Assembly (NCBI RefSeq): GCF_902859595.1
Contig: NZ_CADIJQ010000001.1
Span: 1,488,001 to 1,552,000 of the forward strand
Direction: 5' to 3'
Source: Achromobacter kerstersii
GTDB taxonomy: Bacteria; Pseudomonadota; Gammaproteobacteria; Burkholderiales; Burkholderiaceae_B
Length of the DNA stretch: 64,000 nucleotides
Part shown: positions 26,979 through 36,164 of the stretch, piece by piece
Position numbering within the stretch: the stretch's first letter is position 1
Layout of the letters: each line of letters starts with the position of its first letter
Notes under the pieces: model-generated
Told to the model about the DNA's origin: nothing
What the model saw: only the letters and a program-made list of their open reading frames with translations
Database searches by the model: none
Program-made: the position numbers and the translations under genes

Positions 26979-27902
26979 TCAGGCCGGCGTATCGCTCCGG
27001 GTCTCTTGGTCACCCGCCACACCCACGCCCACCCCCACCACGCGTGTCAGGAAGGCGTCCAACGCCGGATTGTCGTGCTGCGCGTGCCACGCCAGATACA
27101 TGTCGGCGTACAGATTGCGCTGACCAATCGGCCGGAACTCCACGCCTTCAAAGCGCAGTTCACGCGCCGAATCCGGCACAATGCCCACGCCCAGCCCCGC
27201 GCGCACCAGCGCCAGCAGTGTATGGGTTTGCCCCGCCCGCTGTACGTAGTCGGGCTGCACATCCGCCAGGCCGAACGCCCCCACGATGCGGTCATAAAAA
27301 TACTTCCCTTCACGCGGTGAATACAGGACGAAGGGTTGGCCCTGCAACAGGCGCAGCGGCACGGTCTCGTGTTCGCACAGGGGCGATCCGGCGGGCAGCG
27401 CCAGCACCAGGGGCTCGCGTTCAATCAAGCGGGATTCGATACCGGCCTGCTGCGGCACGCTGCGCGCAAGAATGGCGTCCAGCTCGCGGGCAACCAGCAA
27501 GCGGTCAAGATCGGTGCTGACCGTTTCGCGCAGCTGAATTTCAACGCCCGCCAAGAGCTTGCGCGCCTGCATGATCATCGACGGCATCAAGCGGTACGAC
27601 GCCACGGCGGTAAAGCCCAGCGTGATGTGGCCGGCCTCGCCGCCTGAGGTGCGCCGCGCCGTGGCCGCCGCGCGCGCGGAAAATTCCAGCAAGTGGCGCG
27701 CATCGCGCAGAAAGCGCCGGCCTGCGGCGCTTAGCAGCACTTGGCGGCTATTGCGTTCGAACAGCGTCACGCCCAGATCCTGTTCCAGTAACTGGATCTG
27801 GCGCGATAGCGGCGGCTGCGTCATGCAGAGCCGCTCAGCCGCACGGCCAAAGTGCAGTTCTTCGGCAACCGCAATAAAACACTCAAGCTGACGGAACTCC
27901 AT
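26979..27902 (-). CDS. LysR family transcriptional regulator
   Basis: 307 residues from ATG 27902 (MEFRQLECFIAVAEELHFGR), the common start of CatR/BenM-like LysR proteins. The HTH continues with AAERLCMTQPPLSRQIQLLE. The effector domain contains HITLGFTAVASYRLMPSM. It is divergent from the Bug-protein/hydroxyacid dehydrogenase pair, the likely target. The dyads at 27918-27966 may be its sites. Confidence 0.88.
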   Translation of the reverse strand: MEFRQLECFIAVAEELHFGRAAERLCMTQPPLSRQIQLLEQDLGVTLFERNSRQVLLSAAGRRFLRDARHLLEFSARAAATARRTSGGEAGHITLGFTAVASYRLMPSMIMQARKLLAGVEIQLRETVSTDLDRLLVARELDAILARSVPQQAGIESRLIEREPLVLALPAGSPLCEHETVPLRLLQGQPFVLYSPREGKYFYDRIVGAFGLADVQPDYVQRAGQTHTLLALVRAGLGVGIVPDSARELRFEGVEFRPIGQRNLYADMYLAWHAQHDNPALDAFLTRVVGVGVGVAGDQETRSDTPA

Positions 27903-27917
27903 CGATTCAATCCTTGA

Positions 27918-27966
27918 ATTGATCAATGCTATTTATAGCTCGAACGGCTATCCATCGAAAGCCGTT
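27918..27966. promoter_or_regulatory. Two dyads between LysR and Bug genes
   Basis: ATTGATCAAT (27918-27927) is a perfect palindrome. AACGGCT (27943-27949) and AGCCGTT (27960-27966) form an inverted repeat. They lie just upstream of the LysR start and are candidate LysR sites. Confidence 0.45.
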
Positions 27967-28148
27967 TCTATACTCCGAAAAAACGGCCGGACCCCGTCGC
28001 CCAGCAATCGCCAAGCCTTCGCGCAAGCGGACACCTGGCAAGCGGCTGCCGGCCCGCAGAACCCAAAGGAGCATCACCGCAGCACGCAGTTTTTTCACGG
28101 CACAAGCCGCTTGCCAACGCAAATTCACCCCAAAAAAAGAGAAGAGAC

Positions 28149-29144
28149 ATGGAGACAACCCCCATCGCCCGCCCTCGCGTCCGGCTCATCGCCGCGGCGC
28201 TGGCCCTGGCCGCCACCGCCGCGTTGCCCTGGAGCGCCAACGCCGCCGGCTACCCCGAGCGGCCGATCAATCTGATCGTGCCGTTTTCGCCAGGCGGCGG
28301 CACCGACATTTCGGCGCGCTTGTTGGCGGCCGCGCTGGGCGACAAGCTGGCGTCGTCGGTGGTGGTAGACAACCGCCCGGGCGCAGGCGGGCAGATCGCC
28401 GCCGATCTGGTCGCGCGTTCGCAGGCCGATGGCTACACGCTGCTGTTCGCCAATTCGGGCATGCTGGCGATCAACCCGTGGATCTACAAGCTGCATTCCG
28501 ACCCGGCCACCGCGTTCGCGCCGGTGTCGCTGTTCTCGGACTTGCCGTTCGTGCTGGTCGTGCCCACCAACCTGCCCGCCAAGAACGTGGCGGACTTGGT
28601 CAAGCTGGCCAAAGCCGAACCGGGCAAGCACACGTTCGCCAGTTCCGGCACGGGCGGCGCGCCGCACTTGTCGGGTGAAATTTTCCAGCAGGCGACCGGC
28701 GTGGATTTGATGCACGTGCCCTACAAGGGCGGCGGCCCGGCCATGACCGACCTGATGGCCGGACGCGTCGACATGCTGTTTGCCTCGGTGCTGGAAACGA
28801 TGCCTTACGTCACCGGCGGCAAGCTGCGTGCGCTGGCCGTCACGGGTGCCACCCGTTCGCCCGCCATGCCGGACGTGCCGACCATCGACGAAGCCGGCGT
28901 GAAGAACGCGCAATCGGGTTCGTGGACGGCCGTGCTGGCGCCCGCTGGCACGCCGCCTGCCGTCATTGAAAAGCTGTCGCAAGCCATCCGCGACATCACC
29001 GCCGACCCCGCCATGAAAACCAAGCTGGAATCACAAGGCGCCGTGGCGCACGGCTCGACTCCGCAGCAGTTGCAAGAGCTGGCTGCGAGCGAACGCGCGC
29101 GCTACGGGCAGATCATCAAGACTCGCAATATCCAAACCAATTGA
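28149..29144 (+). CDS. Tripartite tricarboxylate transporter substrate-binding protein (Bug/TctC family)
   Basis: 331 residues. The signal peptide ends near SANAAG. YPERPINLIVPFSPGGGTDI and TFASSGTGGAPHLSGEIF are Bug signatures. It is a periplasmic solute receptor; the ligand is likely a carboxylate. No TctAB genes are adjacent. It precedes a 2-hydroxyacid dehydrogenase on the same strand, hinting at uptake and oxidation or reduction of a hydroxy- or oxo-acid, under the divergent LysR. Confidence 0.9.
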   Translation: METTPIARPRVRLIAAALALAATAALPWSANAAGYPERPINLIVPFSPGGGTDISARLLAAALGDKLASSVVVDNRPGAGGQIAADLVARSQADGYTLLFANSGMLAINPWIYKLHSDPATAFAPVSLFSDLPFVLVVPTNLPAKNVADLVKLAKAEPGKHTFASSGTGGAPHLSGEIFQQATGVDLMHVPYKGGGPAMTDLMAGRVDMLFASVLETMPYVTGGKLRALAVTGATRSPAMPDVPTIDEAGVKNAQSGSWTAVLAPAGTPPAVIEKLSQAIRDITADPAMKTKLESQGAVAHGSTPQQLQELAASERARYGQIIKTRNIQTN

Positions 29145-29152
29145 TCCCCGGC

Positions 29153-29271
29153 GGCCCGGTTTTGGGCCGTTGAACTAAACCTCTTTGGCCCGATTTCGGA
29201 CCTTCGAACTGAACCTCATTGGCCCGGTTTCGGGCCGTCGAACTCATCCTTATTGGCCCGATTTCCAGGCC
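29153..29271. repeat. Tandem 34-bp repeats, 3.5 copies
   Basis: Units start at 29153, 29187, 29221 and 29255 (partial). Each begins GGCCCG(G/A)TTT and continues with a GAACT-containing middle; the first and third are closest. Each full unit also has a short internal inverted repeat (GGCCCG/CGGGCC) in copies 1 and 3. It fills the gap between the Bug and dehydrogenase genes. Confidence 0.85.
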
Positions 29272-29303
29272 ATCTCACCGCCCCTTCCAAATAAGCCGTA
29301 TCC

Positions 29304-30269
29304 ATGACAGATTCCCTGCCCTCCTCCGCCGCCCACCTGCTGATGGTCGGCCCCTTGTTGCCTGATCTGGTGGCGGACCTTGAGTCGCGCTACCACGTGC
29401 ATCGCCTATGGGAAGCCGCCGACGCCAGCGTGCTGCTGCGCGAACACGGCGCGTCCATACGCGGCATCGCCACCAGCGGCCGCTTTGGCGCCACGCGCGA
29501 ATTGATCGCCGCCCTGCCGGCGCTGGAAGGCATTTTCAGTTTTGGCGTGGGCTACGACACCATCGACCTGGCCGCCGCCCGCGAACGCGGCGTGGTCGTC
29601 ACGAACACCCCGGGCGTGCTGGACGCCTGCGTGGCCGACACGGCGCTGGCATTGATGCTGGCCGCGCCGCGCCGCATCGCTGAAGCCGACCGATTCGTGC
29701 GCGCCGGCCGCTGGCCCAACGATGGTTTTCCGCTGGGCACGCGCATGAGCGGCAAGCGCTGCGGCATTGTCGGCCTGGGCAATATTGGCTTGCAGATCGC
29801 GCGCCGCGCCGCCGCGTTCGATATGGAAATCCTGTACACAAACCGCAAGCCGCGCGCTGACGCCCCCGCGGAATATCGCTACGTGCCGGACATCGAAACG
29901 CTGGCCGCGGAGTGCGACTTTCTGGTGCTGGCCGTGCCGGGCGGCGCCGCCACGCGCCACATGGTGAACGCGCGCGTGCTGGACGCGCTGGGCCCGAAGG
30001 GCTGGCTGATCAATATTGCGCGCGGCACCGTCGTCGACGAAGCCGCGCTGGTCAGCGCCTTGCAGGGCAAGCGTATCGCCGGTGCGGGCCTGGACGTGTT
30101 CGAACACGAACCCGCCACCCCGGATGCGTTCAACGCGATGGACAACGTGGTGCTGCTGCCGCACATCGCCAGCGGCACGCACGAAACCCGCCGCGCCATG
30201 GCCGACCTGATGGTGGCCAACCTGGACGGCTGGTTCCGGGAAGAGAAAGTGCTGACGCGCGTCGTTTAG
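29304..30269 (+). CDS. D-2-hydroxyacid dehydrogenase (glyoxylate/hydroxypyruvate reductase type)
   Basis: 321 residues. The NAD(P)-binding motif is GLGNIG (157-162). The catalytic residues are Arg240 (NIARGTVVDE), Glu269 (VFEHEP) and His287 (LLPHIASGT). It reduces 2-oxoacids such as glyoxylate or hydroxypyruvate, or runs in reverse, in the cytoplasm. It lies 159 bp after the Bug gene, separated by 34-bp repeats; co-transcription is plausible. Confidence 0.9.
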   Translation: MTDSLPSSAAHLLMVGPLLPDLVADLESRYHVHRLWEAADASVLLREHGASIRGIATSGRFGATRELIAALPALEGIFSFGVGYDTIDLAAARERGVVVTNTPGVLDACVADTALALMLAAPRRIAEADRFVRAGRWPNDGFPLGTRMSGKRCGIVGLGNIGLQIARRAAAFDMEILYTNRKPRADAPAEYRYVPDIETLAAECDFLVLAVPGGAATRHMVNARVLDALGPKGWLINIARGTVVDEAALVSALQGKRIAGAGLDVFEHEPATPDAFNAMDNVVLLPHIASGTHETRRAMADLMVANLDGWFREEKVLTRVV

Positions 30270-30282
30270 ACCCTGCGCGTCA

Positions 30283-30321
30283 AGCCGGCGGCGCCTGTCG
30301 AACAGGCAGAGCGCGCCGGCT
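30283..30321. terminator. Large stem-loop between convergent genes
   Basis: Outer arms AGCCGGCG and CGCCGGCT with inner arms GCCTG and CAGGC form a long GC-rich hairpin between the dehydrogenase and Imm1-like stops. It has no T-run, so termination is likely but not certain. Confidence 0.5.
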
Positions 30322-30324
30322 GGG

Positions 30325-30726
30325 CTATTCGCTGACCCATTTCAAATCCGGCGACGGCGCGCCTTCTTGTTGAAAGTACAAGATGGCCGCCGCGGCCAGC
30401 TCGCGGCTCACGCACTGATATTGCTGATAGCTGCCTGACTGGCCACCCACCACCACATTCTCGTCATGATCTTCCGAGCGCGACGGATCAATCAGCGTAT
30501 AGATGCGCGCGTCGTCGTCCAGCGTGATCGACACCACGAATGTGCCCGCGCCGCCTCCCACCGCCAAGACGGTTTCGTCTTCGGTCACAAACGCGATGGA
30601 ACTGAACTCTGCGCCGTCCAATTGATCCAGCGCGGCAAGCGCTTCCGCGTCCGACGGATCGGCGCTTTCCCGGACGGCGGCCCGGTCGCCCTGGCGCCGT
30701 TCTTCAATGAGTTTTTTTATTTTCAT
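30325..30726 (-). CDS. Imm1-like (immunity protein family) protein
   Basis: 133 residues. A charged N-terminus (KIKKLIEERRQGD) is followed by TVLAVGGGAGTFVVSITL, then NVVVGGQSGSYQQYQCVS, then a helix and terminal LKWVSE. This order resembles Imm1-type immunity proteins, which neutralise contact-dependent or type VI toxins. No toxin gene is adjacent; flanking genes are the dehydrogenase and the giant-adhesin locus. The identification is by pattern only and may be wrong. Confidence 0.45.
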   Translation of the reverse strand: MKIKKLIEERRQGDRAAVRESADPSDAEALAALDQLDGAEFSSIAFVTEDETVLAVGGGAGTFVVSITLDDDARIYTLIDPSRSEDHDENVVVGGQSGSYQQYQCVSRELAAAAILYFQQEGAPSPDLKWVSE

Positions 30727-30955
30727 GATCGTAAATGCCCCTGGTGATGCGCGCCGGGTCTCCCGCTTGGGCCGGCGTCTGATTGGCGCCGCGTCCTGAA
30801 AATCAGCACGGCGGCGTTCGCCAGTCTACCGGCTATCCGCCGCACGCGGGGTCCGACCCTTTGCGGCCTGTTGCAATTGACCGCTGGAAGCCCCGCCACG
30901 CCAGGCGTAACGTGATTGCACGGCATATGCCGCGTCACCTTGAGAGGGTCGCACC

Positions 30956-31156
30956 ATGACGTCCCCGACTTCCCGCACGACGCATCCGCAAACGGCGCCC
31001 GCCGCCGACACGCCCCCGCACGCCGATAAAGATCGCGCGCGCGCCGAGCATCTGCAAGAAGAGGCGCGCCGCAAGGCAATGGCTACCGCGCAACATAAAG
31101 AAAGCCCGCGCAACTTGTCCGCGCCCCGTTACCACGGCGGCCACCGGGGCGGTTAG
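30956..31156 (+). CDS. Small hypothetical protein, 66 residues
   Basis: Starts at ATG 30956 with GAGAGG about nine bases upstream. The product is hydrophilic, Pro/Thr-rich then basic (KDRARAEHLQEEARRKAM) and ends HGGHRGG. No membrane segment or known motif. The 230 bp upstream hold no other gene. Might be a real small gene; not recognised. Confidence 0.4.
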   Translation: MTSPTSRTTHPQTAPAADTPPHADKDRARAEHLQEEARRKAMATAQHKESPRNLSAPRYHGGHRGG

Positions 31157-31203
31157 CCGTCCGGCAGCACCCCGCGCCTAGCGCCGTCGCGCCAGGCGCG
31201 CCA

Positions 31204-32001
31204 TCAGAACTTGACCGAGCACCGGATGCCCGACGGGATCGTGTTGCCCTCGTTCGGCACGCGCAACAGCACGGTGAACGTGCCGCTGGCCGCATCCATC
31301 ACGCGGTCGATGCGCCACACCTTGCCTTGCAGCGGCTTGTCGCTGATGGCGGCATTCACCGTGACCTGCGCGGCCGCATCCGCCTTGATTTGGCCATACA
31401 AGCCTTCCGGCACCACCACCTTGACCAGCAAGGGATTGATCTGCGCCAGCTTGACGATCTTGTTGTCGTTGACGCGGTCGCCCGGCCCGGCATAGCGCTC
31501 GGCAACCACCCCATCAAACGGGCTCTTGATGCTGCGCTCGGCCAAAATCGCCTGTTGCAGCGCCACTTGCAGCTGCGCCTGACGGCTGCGCGAGGTCATC
31601 TCGTCGTAGTCGCCTGCGGGCAGTAGTTGGCGTTTAAACAGGTCGGCGTTGCGGTCCACGACGCGGCCCAGGTAGGCAGCTTCGGCGCGGCGCAGGCCCA
31701 ACGTGGCTTCATCCACGCTGGTGTTCAGTTCGGCCACGACTTGGCCTTTCTTCACCACGTCGCCACGCTGCACCAGCACATTGCTCAGCACACCGGCCGA
31801 CGCACTGCCCAGCTCTGACACCTGAAAGGGTTCGATCAGGCAGGCCATCGGCGTTTGCAGGGTGTCGCCCTGCGAGGACAAGGCGGGTTCCGCCAGCACC
31901 GGCAGCCGCGCATCGGGCGGCAAGCCCTGCGCGGTGGCGGCGGCGCTGGCGATCAGGCCGCTGAATAGACCAAAGCAAAAGAAGCGTAGGCGATGTGTCA
32001 T
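31204..32001 (-). CDS. Periplasmic adaptor (HlyD/RND-type membrane fusion protein), short
   Basis: 265 residues from ATG 32001. A signal peptide (MTHRLRFFCFGLFSGLIAS, cleavage near ATAQ) leads into a lipoyl half-motif (GVLSNVLVQRGDVVKKGQVV), a short hairpin (about residues 95-150) and the second half SIKSPFDGVVAERY, then a beta-barrel ending RCSVKF. It is shorter than RND adaptors (360-400) because the coiled hairpin is brief. It is 13 bp after the SecA-like gene, the last of the apparent operon, so I infer a periplasmic part of the giant-adhesin export apparatus. Confidence 0.82.
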   Translation of the reverse strand: MTHRLRFFCFGLFSGLIASAAATAQGLPPDARLPVLAEPALSSQGDTLQTPMACLIEPFQVSELGSASAGVLSNVLVQRGDVVKKGQVVAELNTSVDEATLGLRRAEAAYLGRVVDRNADLFKRQLLPAGDYDEMTSRSRQAQLQVALQQAILAERSIKSPFDGVVAERYAGPGDRVNDNKIVKLAQINPLLVKVVVPEGLYGQIKADAAAQVTVNAAISDKPLQGKVWRIDRVMDAASGTFTVLLRVPNEGNTIPSGIRCSVKF

Positions 32002-32014
32002 AGGGTTGTGGAGA

Positions 32015-33988
32015 TCAATCCCCCTGCCCGGAAAAGGACAAGGAGTTTTCAAGTTCTTCATCCGCGGCCACCATATGGCGGCGCTCGCGGGCCAGTTTCT
32101 TTTCCGTGCGGGCCTGGGCGTAGCGCAGCCAGCGGGCGGCCACGCCATGCCCGCCCATCGAACGCAGCAGTTGCGCAGGCTTCGCCCACGCCTTGCCCGC
32201 CACGCTATCCAGCACCGCGTCTTCCCAAGACAGAATGGCTTCGACGTGGCCGGGGTCGCCCTGGCGGCCGCAGCGGCCTTCCAATTGACGGTCAATGCGC
32301 GCCGACTCGTGCCGTTCGGTCAGAATCACATGCAGCCCGCCCGCCTCGCGCGCGGCGTCGGACAGCGGAATGTCGGTGCCGCGCCCGGCCATATTGGTGG
32401 CGATCATGATGCTGCCCATCTGGCCGGCCTGCGCAATCATGTCGGCCTCGTCCGCGTCCTGCTTGGCATTCAGCACCACCGCAGGCAGACCGGCTTCGCG
32501 CAACACTTGCGCCACCTGTTCCGACGCCGCCACCGAACGCGTGCCGATCAGCACCGGCACGCCTTGCGCATGCAGCACCCGGGTGCGGTCGCGCACGGCG
32601 GCCCACTTGTCGTTCAAGGTGGCGTACACCGCATCGGGCGCATGGCGGCGGCGCGAGCGGCGATGCGTGGGAATGCGCACCACGGGCAGGTCATACACAC
32701 GGCCCAGCTCGGCGCGGATTTCGGCCGCCGTACCCGTCATGCCAGACAAGAGCAGATAGTGTTTGAAGAAACGCTGGTAGCTGATGCTCTTTAACGTGGA
32801 ACGCGGTTCGCTCAGCGCCAGCCCTTCCTTGTGCTCCAGCATCTGATGCAAGCCCTGGCCCCACGAGCGGTCCGGCATCACGCGCCCGGTGAACTCGTCC
32901 ACGACCATGATTTTCTCGTCGCGGATGATGTATTGCTCGTCCAGCCGGTACATGTGCAGCACCGTCAGCGCGCTTAGCACCAGCTCTTCGCGGCGAAACG
33001 GAATGCTCCAGGGCGCGGGCAAGGCGGCGCATTCGGCGCGCAGATGTTCGCGGCCCAGCTCCGTCAGCGTCACCCGGCGTTCGCCGCGCAGCAGCCGGTA
33101 ATGCGCGGGGTCCATCGCGCCGGCCAGCGCCATGGCCTGGCGCGTCACGTCAGTAGTGTCGTCTTCCTGCACGCCCGAAATAATCAGCGGCGTGCGCGCC
33201 TCATCCACCAGCACGCTGTCAGCCTCGTCCACAATGGCAAAGCACAGGCCGCGCAGGTACAGCTGACTCAGCCGCCCCTGTTCGCCCCGCAGCCGTTCCA
33301 GCCTCAAGGCGTCTTCGTCCTTGCCGCCGTCCAGCACGATCAGGTCACGCAGGTAGTCGAACACCAGCGTCTTGTTCGAGCAATACACCACGTCCGCCTG
33401 ATACGCCTGGCGGCGCGTGGGGATGTCCATCTCCATGCTGACCCAGGCCACCGACAGGCCCAGCGCTTCGTAGATGGGGCTCATGATCTGCGCATCGCGC
33501 TCGACCAGGTAGTCGTTGGTGGTGATCACATGCACGGGCAGCCCCGCCATGGCGACCGTGGCGGCGGGCAGCGTGGCGGTCAGCGTCTTGCCTTCGCCCG
33601 TGTTCATTTCGGCGACCATGCCTTGCAGCATGGCCCAGCCGCCCATCAGCTGCACATCAAAATGCGCCTTGCCCACCGTCAACCGGCCCGCCTGCCGGAT
33701 CAGCGCAAACGCGCGTGCGGCGCTGGCGGGGGTGATGCCGTTGCAGCGCAAGTCGTAAGCAATCTCGTCCGCACGCTGGCGCACGCCAGCCAGGTCAATG
33801 TCGCCCAGCGCCTGGGTTTCGCGGTGCACGCGAGCCACGATGCGGCGGGTGCGCGATAGCGGCTGGCGGCGCTTTCTGCCCAGCCAGCGCAAGGCGGCCG
33901 TGCCCCAGGCTTCGAGCTTGTTCGGATGCCGCTCGCTCTCTTTTTCAGGATAGAGCGGGTCCGGGTTCAGGGTGGCGAAGGCATGCAT
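32015..33988 (-). CDS. SecA-like ATPase lacking scaffold, wing and C-terminal tail
   Basis: 657 residues versus about 900 for SecA. Walker A is NTGEGKT (129-135), the DEAD-type box is VDEADSVLVDEARTP (Asp254-Asp257), the pre-protein crosslinking region follows, and motif VI is GRCGRQGD. LLLSGMTGTA and IMIATNMAGRGTDI are SecA-specific. The protein stops at AQARTEKKLARERRHM, where housekeeping SecA begins its long scaffold helix, so helical scaffold, wing and zinc tail are missing. It is 15 bp after the M50 gene and 13 bp before the adaptor. I infer a dedicated motor for export of the giant adhesin; it is clearly not the general SecA. Confidence 0.88.
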   Translation of the reverse strand: MHAFATLNPDPLYPEKESERHPNKLEAWGTAALRWLGRKRRQPLSRTRRIVARVHRETQALGDIDLAGVRQRADEIAYDLRCNGITPASAARAFALIRQAGRLTVGKAHFDVQLMGGWAMLQGMVAEMNTGEGKTLTATLPAATVAMAGLPVHVITTNDYLVERDAQIMSPIYEALGLSVAWVSMEMDIPTRRQAYQADVVYCSNKTLVFDYLRDLIVLDGGKDEDALRLERLRGEQGRLSQLYLRGLCFAIVDEADSVLVDEARTPLIISGVQEDDTTDVTRQAMALAGAMDPAHYRLLRGERRVTLTELGREHLRAECAALPAPWSIPFRREELVLSALTVLHMYRLDEQYIIRDEKIMVVDEFTGRVMPDRSWGQGLHQMLEHKEGLALSEPRSTLKSISYQRFFKHYLLLSGMTGTAAEIRAELGRVYDLPVVRIPTHRRSRRRHAPDAVYATLNDKWAAVRDRTRVLHAQGVPVLIGTRSVAASEQVAQVLREAGLPAVVLNAKQDADEADMIAQAGQMGSIMIATNMAGRGTDIPLSDAAREAGGLHVILTERHESARIDRQLEGRCGRQGDPGHVEAILSWEDAVLDSVAGKAWAKPAQLLRSMGGHGVAARWLRYAQARTEKKLARERRHMVAADEELENSLSFSGQGD

Positions 33989-34003
33989 GTCAGGGCGCGC
34001 GCA

Positions 34004-36157
34004 TCAAAAGCGGAACTGGCGCAAGACCATCTGCCGGACGGCGTCATACGCTTGCAGCGCAATCGGCCGGGGCTCGTGCGAGAACTTCACGTACACGCGC
34101 GCGCCCAAATACGCACGCGGCGCATCCTCGGGCAAACGCAAGTCCATCACGAACAGGTTCTCGGACGACTTCGCCCGCCCTTCCTGGGACTTGCGCGGGT
34201 CCACGCCAATGCTGCCGCCACCCTGCAAGCTCAGCGCCAGGCTGGGCAGTTCGTCGGTCGCGGCCGGCACTTCACGCGCAATCTGCGCGGTGAATTCCTG
34301 CCCGCTGTCCTGCACCAGCCGCACGCGCACATCCTTCAGCGACCGGTGAATGCGCTCCAGGCTCGACTGCGGCACCACCACGCGCACCGTTTCGGCATCG
34401 GTCAGCACATAACCCAGCAGCTCACCACGCTGCACATAGCGGCCAGTCATGTCCTCGGGCTGCGCCGACACATAGCGGCCCGCGTGCGGGCTGCGCACCT
34501 GCTGCGCCTGCACCTGTTCCTGGATGGCGCGGCGCTCGGTCTGCAAGCTGGTCCATTGATGGCGCATGATGGCCGCCTGCACCTGGTTCTGCGCGTAGGC
34601 CTGCACATAGCGCGCCTGGTATTCATCCACCTGCGCGGCCAGCATGGCGTCGCGGCGAATCAGCTCATCGTTTTCCAGCGCCATCAATGGCGCGCCCAGC
34701 CCCACGGGCGCATCGTCAACCGCCTGCCGCGCGCGCACGAAGCCGGCCACCGGCGCCCGCACCTGCGCCGTGGGCGGCACCCACACCACGCCTTCGGTAT
34801 CGGTGGACGACGGCATCGGCACCGCGCCCACCAGCCCGACGATGCCCGCGATGCACAGGGCGCATATGGCATAGGAACGCAAACGGTGCGCCTGGATCTG
34901 CGGGTCGGCATAGAACTGCCGGCCCAGCCGCCACAGCGGCATCACGATCGTGTTGAACAGCGCCCACATGGCCAGCAGGACGCCAAAGAAAAAGAACTGC
35001 CCGGCCATGATGAAGATGGCCAGGAACATGATGAACATGCGGTAGCAGAACGACAGCAGCGCATAACCCACGAACCAGGCGCGTTCGCCCGGCGTCGCGC
35101 GCGGGGCTTCCACGCCGCGCAGCCCCAGCGCGTAGCGCTTGAACAGATAGCCCAGATAGCCATTGGCCCGCTGGCCCAGGTTGGGAATTTCGATGCCGTC
35201 TGACAGCACGTAATAGCCGTCATAGCGCAGCAGCGGGTTGCCGTTCATGAACAGCGTCGACACCCCGCACAGGATGATGACGGTATAGGCCAGCGAGCGT
35301 CCCAGCCCCGGCTCCAGCTGCGTCCACGCAATCATCGCAACCGCCGCCAGGAACAGCTCCACCAGAATGCCCGCGCCGCCCACCAGCATCCGCCAGCGCT
35401 TATCGGCAAAGGCGGATGCCGCCGACGCATCCACATACGGAATGGGCACCAGCAGCAGGAACATCAGGCCGATCTCATGCACCTCGCCCCCGCGCGCCTT
35501 CACCGCGCAGGCGTGGCCAAGCTCGTGAATGGCCTTCACCACCGGATACACCAGCGCCATGGCCAGCACATTGCCCGTGGAAAACACCTGATCCCAGATG
35601 TTGTGGGTCAGCGTCTGCCAATGCATGGCGCCCAGCGCCGTGCCAGCCGCCACCACCGCCAGCCACAGCAGCGCGCCCACCCACGTGAACAACCAGCGAT
35701 ACCAAGGCAGCGTGCGCGTCAGCCAGCGGTCGGGGTCCACCAGCGGCATCTTCAGCGCGCTGGGGTTGCCGATGTATTGCTTGATCTTCTGCATGCGCTG
35801 GCGCTTGCGGCGTTCAACCAGGTCGCGCACATCGGGCGCGCGGTCGGTCGTCAGCACGTCAGCGCGGTGCAACTGCGCCATCAGCCGGATGACTTCATCT
35901 TGCGGCATGGCGTCATCGTCCAGCTGGCCGCAGGCAATCTCCCAGATCTCCTGCACCGTGCGGCGCCCATCCATCAGGCTGATCAGCAGATTGGCCTCGG
36001 GCGTGTAACGATGGAATTCGCCATTGCTCTGGTCCTGCATCACGTACCAGACTTCGCCGCGATACACGTGGCGATGGATATGGATGTGCGAACGCAGCCG
36101 AGGGCGCAGCGTGCTGACCCGGTGCCAGGAATTGCTATAGAGCGCGGTACCAGACAT
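34004..36157 (-). CDS. PqqD/RRE-like domain fused to M50 zinc protease and HlyD-like region
   Basis: 717 residues. Residues about 20-105 resemble a PqqD-type peptide-recognition (RRE) domain: SHIHIHRHVYRGEVWYVMQD and LLISLMDGRRTVQEIWE. Then about eight hydrophobic segments (150-445) carry the site-2 protease signature HELGH (211-215) with third ligand Asp313 in NPLLRYDGYY, as in YydH-type peptide zinc proteases. Residues about 460-717 form a periplasmic HlyD-like part (VRAPVAGFVRARQAVDDAPV, a helical hairpin, VRSPHAGRYVS). It starts seven bases after the previous gene. I infer that it recognises and cleaves or guides the giant protein at the membrane. Confidence 0.85.
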   Translation of the reverse strand: MSGTALYSNSWHRVSTLRPRLRSHIHIHRHVYRGEVWYVMQDQSNGEFHRYTPEANLLISLMDGRRTVQEIWEIACGQLDDDAMPQDEVIRLMAQLHRADVLTTDRAPDVRDLVERRKRQRMQKIKQYIGNPSALKMPLVDPDRWLTRTLPWYRWLFTWVGALLWLAVVAAGTALGAMHWQTLTHNIWDQVFSTGNVLAMALVYPVVKAIHELGHACAVKARGGEVHEIGLMFLLLVPIPYVDASAASAFADKRWRMLVGGAGILVELFLAAVAMIAWTQLEPGLGRSLAYTVIILCGVSTLFMNGNPLLRYDGYYVLSDGIEIPNLGQRANGYLGYLFKRYALGLRGVEAPRATPGERAWFVGYALLSFCYRMFIMFLAIFIMAGQFFFFGVLLAMWALFNTIVMPLWRLGRQFYADPQIQAHRLRSYAICALCIAGIVGLVGAVPMPSSTDTEGVVWVPPTAQVRAPVAGFVRARQAVDDAPVGLGAPLMALENDELIRRDAMLAAQVDEYQARYVQAYAQNQVQAAIMRHQWTSLQTERRAIQEQVQAQQVRSPHAGRYVSAQPEDMTGRYVQRGELLGYVLTDAETVRVVVPQSSLERIHRSLKDVRVRLVQDSGQEFTAQIAREVPAATDELPSLALSLQGGGSIGVDPRKSQEGRAKSSENLFVMDLRLPEDAPRAYLGARVYVKFSHEPRPIALQAYDAVRQMVLRQFRF

Positions 36158-36164
36158 CTTCTTA

